64,000 nucleotides of DNA. Source: Flavobacterium luminosum. GTDB lineage: Bacteria; Bacteroidota; Bacteroidia; Flavobacteriales; Flavobacteriaceae. The translations under genes and the position numbers were made by a program. Where the stretch lies: assembly GCF_023635005.1 (NCBI RefSeq), contig NZ_JAMLJM010000003.1, positions 186,001-250,000 on the forward strand. The letters are read 5' to 3'. Position 1 is the first letter of the stretch. Each line of letters starts with the position of its first letter. The notes beneath the pieces are model-generated. The model was given only the letters and a program-made list of their open reading frames with translations, was not told the DNA's origin and did not search any database. Below are positions 60,910-64,000 of the stretch, in pieces.

Positions 60910-61848
60910 TTAAAAAGTGGCCACTTCTTTTTTAGCCTGTTCAAACTCGGTTACTACTTCCTTAATAATTTGGCTCACGGGTTGAATTTCATGGATTAGT
61001 CCAGCAATTTGACCGATTTCTAATTCTCCTTCTATCAAATCTCCTTCAAACATCCCTCGCTTTGCTCTTCTTTTCCCTAAAAGATTTTCTAATTCTTCTT
61101 TGGTTGGACCTTTGGCATACAATTCCTGCAAATCGTTATAAAATTTATTCTTAATCAGTCTTACTGGAGCCAATTCTTTTAGGGTTAACTGGGTTCCTCC
61201 TTCTTCGACCTCTACAATAGTTTTTTTGAAGGCTTCGTGAGCAGAGCTTTCTTCAGAGGCTGCAAAACGACTTCCCATTTGCACCCCGTCTGCTCCTAAG
61301 ACCATAGCCGCCAACATGCCTCTTCCTGTGGCAATACCTCCAGCAGCGATTAGTGGAATATGTATCTTCTCTTTCACCATAGGAATTAATGTCAGCGTGG
61401 TGGTTTCTTCTCTTCCGTTATGTCCTCCCGCTTCAAAACCTTCTGCTACAATAGCATCTACTCCAGCTTCCTGAGCCTTCAAAGCAAATTTAGAACTACT
61501 CACCACATGCACCACGGTAATTCCGTGTTGTTTTAAAAAAGGAGTCCATGTTTTAGGATTTCCTGCCGAAGTAAAGACAATTTTCACGCCTTCTTCGACT
61601 ATAATCTGCATGATTTCTTCGATATTGGGATAAAGCATCGGGACATTAACCCCAAAAGGTTTATCGGTTGCTTTTTTGCATTTTTGAATGTGCTCACGCA
61701 GCACTTCTGGATACATGGAACCTGCTCCGATCAATCCTAAACCACCAGCATTACTTACGGCGCTGGCTAGTTTGTAGCCACTATTCCAAATCATTCCTCC
61801 TTGAACAATAGGATACTGAATAGTAAAAAGTTGCGTTATTCTGTTCAT
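60910..61848 (-). CDS. Nitronate monooxygenase-family flavoprotein
   Basis: 312 residues, a TIM barrel. Conserved features: IQYPIVQGGMIW, SAVSNAGGLGLIGAGSM, EGFEAGGHNGREET (FMN binding and active-site His region), AAGGIATGRGMLAAMVLGADGVQMGSRF. The family includes nitronate monooxygenases and FabK-type enoyl-ACP reductases, so the precise reaction is not certain. It lies 9 nt upstream of the small exported protein gene and 2 nt after the subtilase gene. All four genes are close enough to form one operon. Confidence 0.82.
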   Translation of the reverse strand: MNRITQLFTIQYPIVQGGMIWNSGYKLASAVSNAGGLGLIGAGSMYPEVLREHIQKCKKATDKPFGVNVPMLYPNIEEIMQIIVEEGVKIVFTSAGNPKTWTPFLKQHGITVVHVVSSSKFALKAQEAGVDAIVAEGFEAGGHNGREETTTLTLIPMVKEKIHIPLIAAGGIATGRGMLAAMVLGADGVQMGSRFAASEESSAHEAFKKTIVEVEEGGTQLTLKELAPVRLIKNKFYNDLQELYAKGPTKEELENLLGKRRAKRGMFEGDLIEGELEIGQIAGLIHEIQPVSQIIKEVVTEFEQAKKEVATF

Positions 61849-61850
61849 GA

Positions 61851-63467
61851 TTATTGTTTGATTAATTTTCCGGAAGCCGAAGCTTTTCCATTCGATAACT
61901 TATAAAAATAGATTCCGGAAGGTACTGTTGGTAACGTAATATTTTGTTTAGGGTAGTCTACCCTTTGTGACATGATCTTTTGTCCAAAAGTAGTATAAAT
62001 TTCAATTTGGGCAGGCAAAGACGCTTCTAAAACAGCAATCGTTAGTACGTCTTTTACAGGATTAGGATATATTTCCATTTTTGAATCCTCCACTTCGTTG
62101 ACTGTCAAAACTTTATTGAGCATCGTTTGAAAATCCGGGATACCGTAACCATAGTAAATATCCGGAGTCGAATACCTATCTGCCGATGCTTTGATTAATT
62201 GTACGATCTCTGTATTGGTTTTGGAAGGAAAAGCCGACCAAAACGAGGTGATGGCTCCTGCTAAAATTGGAGAAGCAAAGGAAGTACCATCGGCTGTATG
62301 TACCGTACCTGTTTCGTTGGCTACCACCGAAGCGGTACCCATTGCCATAACATCCGGTTTGATACGGTTATCGGCCGTAGGTCCAATGGAACTGAATGAT
62401 GATCTAGTTTCTGTAGCGTTTACAGCACCCACTGTTATATTCATTGCGGCATCTGCCGGAGTCAAAATATTGGGTTGTGTAGTACTTCCTGAATTTCCGG
62501 CAGAGCTAACACAAATCATTCCTCTGGAAAATGCTATATCCGTAGCTCTAGCTATTACTGAAACCTGACCGTTCATTTGTGTATAGGAATAGCTATAGTT
62601 AGGGTTGTCATAAGAAAAATAACCTAAAGACGTATTAATAACATCTACTCCTAACCTATCGGCTTGTTCCGCGGCTTCCACCCAATAACTTTCTTCCACC
62701 GGAGATTCGCTAGCCACATCTTCTGTAATAAACAGATAATAATGGGCATCGGGAGCTGTTCCTACTAAATTGGTCGTGATGGCTCCCATCGTTGAGAGCA
62801 CCATGGTTCCGTGAGGATGTCCGATATAAAAATTGGAGGAACGGTTTACATAATTGTAACCGCCTAAAATCAATCCGTTATCTCTTAAATGTTGAAAAGG
62901 TTCTGTCGTGTTCACTCCAGGAAATCCTGCATCCATAATGGCAACTATTTTTCCTGCTCCAGTAAAATTTTGCTGGTGCAATACTTGCGCGTTTAACATT
63001 TGAATTTGTGTGGCCGAACTTCCGTAATTGTATGCGGTTTTCGTATTGAAGCCTTTATTTATAACGTTATAAGGTTGTGCGGATTTTGACGCTACTCTTC
63101 CTCCCGTATTTAAAGCGTGATTGGCATATTGAATCCGATGTACAAAAGAGAGCGCACTTAATGCTGCTATAGCTATTTGAGTTCCCCGAACGTGCACTCC
63201 GTTAAGCCATTTTGATTTTGCCAATACAGTAATTCCATTGGAAGCTGCAATTTGATCTAGGTAAGTCTGTTCTAGAGGCGCATCCTTGGTATCGAGAGCT
63301 ATTCCCTGAGTTGTTCTTCTATCGAGAGAACGTTGGCTTAATTCAGACAATGGATTGTTAAAAAAATGGGACGCATTGGGTTTATCCAAAAAATAGACCC
63401 AAGCCTCTTCATTTTGACCAAAAACAGTGCTGGTAATTAGAAGTAAACTGAGGAATATGTTTTTCAT
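61851..63467 (-). CDS. Secreted S8-family serine protease (subtilase) with T9SS sorting domain
   Basis: 538 residues from the ATG at 63467. An upstream start at 63500 lies in the promoter box and is rejected. Signal peptide MKNIFLSLLLITSTVFGQ. Catalytic triad D178 (VAIMDAGFPG), H218 (IGHPHGTMV) and S395 (DGTSFASPI), with oxyanion Asn in SSAGNSG (N324). A C-terminal type A T9SS domain is visible (MEIYPNPVKDVLTIAV, ending GIYFYKLSNG). It is expected to be secreted as a protease acting on extracellular proteins. Confidence 0.9.
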   Translation of the reverse strand: MKNIFLSLLLITSTVFGQNEEAWVYFLDKPNASHFFNNPLSELSQRSLDRRTTQGIALDTKDAPLEQTYLDQIAASNGITVLAKSKWLNGVHVRGTQIAIAALSALSFVHRIQYANHALNTGGRVASKSAQPYNVINKGFNTKTAYNYGSSATQIQMLNAQVLHQQNFTGAGKIVAIMDAGFPGVNTTEPFQHLRDNGLILGGYNYVNRSSNFYIGHPHGTMVLSTMGAITTNLVGTAPDAHYYLFITEDVASESPVEESYWVEAAEQADRLGVDVINTSLGYFSYDNPNYSYSYTQMNGQVSVIARATDIAFSRGMICVSSAGNSGSTTQPNILTPADAAMNITVGAVNATETRSSFSSIGPTADNRIKPDVMAMGTASVVANETGTVHTADGTSFASPILAGAITSFWSAFPSKTNTEIVQLIKASADRYSTPDIYYGYGIPDFQTMLNKVLTVNEVEDSKMEIYPNPVKDVLTIAVLEASLPAQIEIYTTFGQKIMSQRVDYPKQNITLPTVPSGIYFYKLSNGKASASGKLIKQ

Positions 63468-63487
63468 GATACACACTTTTGATCCTT

Positions 63488-63519
63488 CAAATATAAACAA
63501 TGCTCCAGTATAATCACAA
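63488..63519 (-). promoter_or_regulatory. Promoter of the subtilase gene (TTG-N21-TATATTTG)
   Basis: Minus-strand TTG (63519-63517) and TATATTTG (63495-63488) with a 21-nt spacer. The -7 box ends 20 nt before the ATG at 63467. Confidence 0.6.
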
Positions 63520-63524
63520 GGTTT

Positions 63525-64000
63525 TTAAGAAATTACCCCTGATCCAATTAATTCTTCGCCGAGATGCCATGAGACAAATTGCCCTTGAGTAATGGCCGAT
63601 TGTGGTTGATCGAACTCAACATACATTCCCGAATCAAACATAAGTAAGGTAGCGTCTTGTAATTCTTGACGGTAACGAATGCGCGCTTTTACTTTCATTG
63701 TTTGGCCTGCTTTTAAAGCCAAATCAGGTCGAATCCAATGTATTTCTTCCTTGGCTACAAACAAGGCTTTTCTGAACAATCCGGGATGATTGTGTCCTTG
63801 TCCGGTATAGATAGCATTGGTTGGAATATCGGTAGCGATAATAAACAAAGGTTCTTTGGTCCCACCAACATTCAATCCTTTTCTTTGTCCGATGGTATAA
63901 TAATGAGCTCCTTGGTGTTTTCCCACCACTTTTGCCATTGCTGGAGTATAGTGTATTGGTGATGATTCTGATTTAAGTCGATCTTCTTCCGAATGAAAAG
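63525..64000 (-). CDS. mnmA: tRNA 2-thiouridylase MnmA, C-terminal part (truncated by window edge)
   Basis: About 158 residues. The frame is open from the window edge. The characteristic stretch [21 protein letters not shown], then KARIRYRQ and the late [21 protein letters not shown] are typical of the C-terminal domains of MnmA. MnmA inserts sulfur at position 2 of the wobble uridine of tRNA Lys, Glu and Gln. The ATG at 63938 is internal, and the N-terminal half with the ATP-binding and catalytic Cys is outside the window. Confidence 0.92.
   Translation of the reverse strand, partial: FHSEEDRLKSESSPIHYTPAMAKVVGKHQGAHYYTIGQRKGLNVGGTKEPLFIIATDIPTNAIYTGQGHNHPGLFRKALFVAKEEIHWIRPDLALKAGQTMKVKARIRYRQELQDATLLMFDSGMYVEFDQPQSAITQGQFVSWHLGEELIGSGVIS

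Noticed and set aside
1..64000. CRISPR arrays, tRNA and rRNA genes
   Set aside because: No regularly spaced direct repeats of CRISPR length and no tRNA or rRNA signatures other than the tRNA-like part of tmRNA were found by eye.

Overview
The window looks like a piece of a Flavobacterium-type chromosome (Bacteroidota, Flavobacteriaceae). The DNA is AT-rich. Many gene starts are preceded by the Bacteroidota -7 box TAnnTTTG. Several secreted proteins end in a type IX secretion (T9SS) sorting domain of the 'FAVYPNP...KGTYYFEV' type. The tmRNA encodes the tag GENNYALAA, and menaquinone genes are present. No rRNA, tRNA or CRISPR array was seen.

Layout. (1) 1-3680: the end of an outer-membrane-type gene, then a block of small membrane proteins with a winged-helix regulator and creD. 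Two copies of one palindromic operator precede the first membrane gene and the pre-creD gene. (2) 3681-8186: M28 peptidase, a lysine-forming saccharopine/alanine dehydrogenase-family enzyme, a class-C beta-lactamase-fold lipoprotein, and ssrA. (3) 8316-12653: a minus-strand redox block with a 42-aa small ORF, a frameshifted sulfide:quinone-oxidoreductase-type gene, two tandem DUF2202 proteins and a two-haem cytochrome lipoprotein. (4) 13094-18496: two tandem copies of a unit made of a hairpin repeat, a conserved leader and a beta-propeller T9SS protein, then a DUF457 membrane hydrolase and a third hairpin repeat. (5) 18526-25644: an autoregulated-looking drug/solute exporter operon (TetR, TolC, HlyD, cupin lipoprotein, two ATPases, two ABC-2 permeases). 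(6) 25798-29986: alpha/beta hydrolase and a large M4 metalloprotease. (7) 30120-38494: menaquinone genes menC, menA, menB and menD, interleaved with a TPR protein, an MBL-fold hydrolase and cvfB. (8) 38492-45786: housekeeping genes (GNAT, prmA, clpS, sterol-desaturase-type hydroxylase, lysoplasmalogenase-like protein, split sulfur transporter, lipoprotein, FUSC-like protein).

(9) 45848-58554 is the accessory region. An IS21-family element with 24-nt-spaced terminal repeats sits between two truncated genes. A candidate small RNA, a zeta-toxin-like pair, a GNAT gene and an unassigned four-gene operon follow. These units are separated by four dispersed copies of one repeat of about 70-100 nt. 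One copy carries an intact 40-aa membrane-peptide ORF and the others carry decayed ones or none. The four-gene operon encodes a small soluble protein, a DUF6338-like membrane protein, a compact bifunctional penicillin-binding-protein homologue with no visible export signal, and a second membrane protein. It is the best candidate here for an undescribed system. An MFS gene follows, bounded by features resembling a mobile cassette with an attC-like imperfect hairpin. (10) 58830-64000: PafA-type alkaline phosphatase, a small secreted protein, a nitronate-monooxygenase-family enzyme, a subtilase with T9SS domain, and the 3' end of mnmA.

Family assignments come from reading motifs by eye, without database searches.
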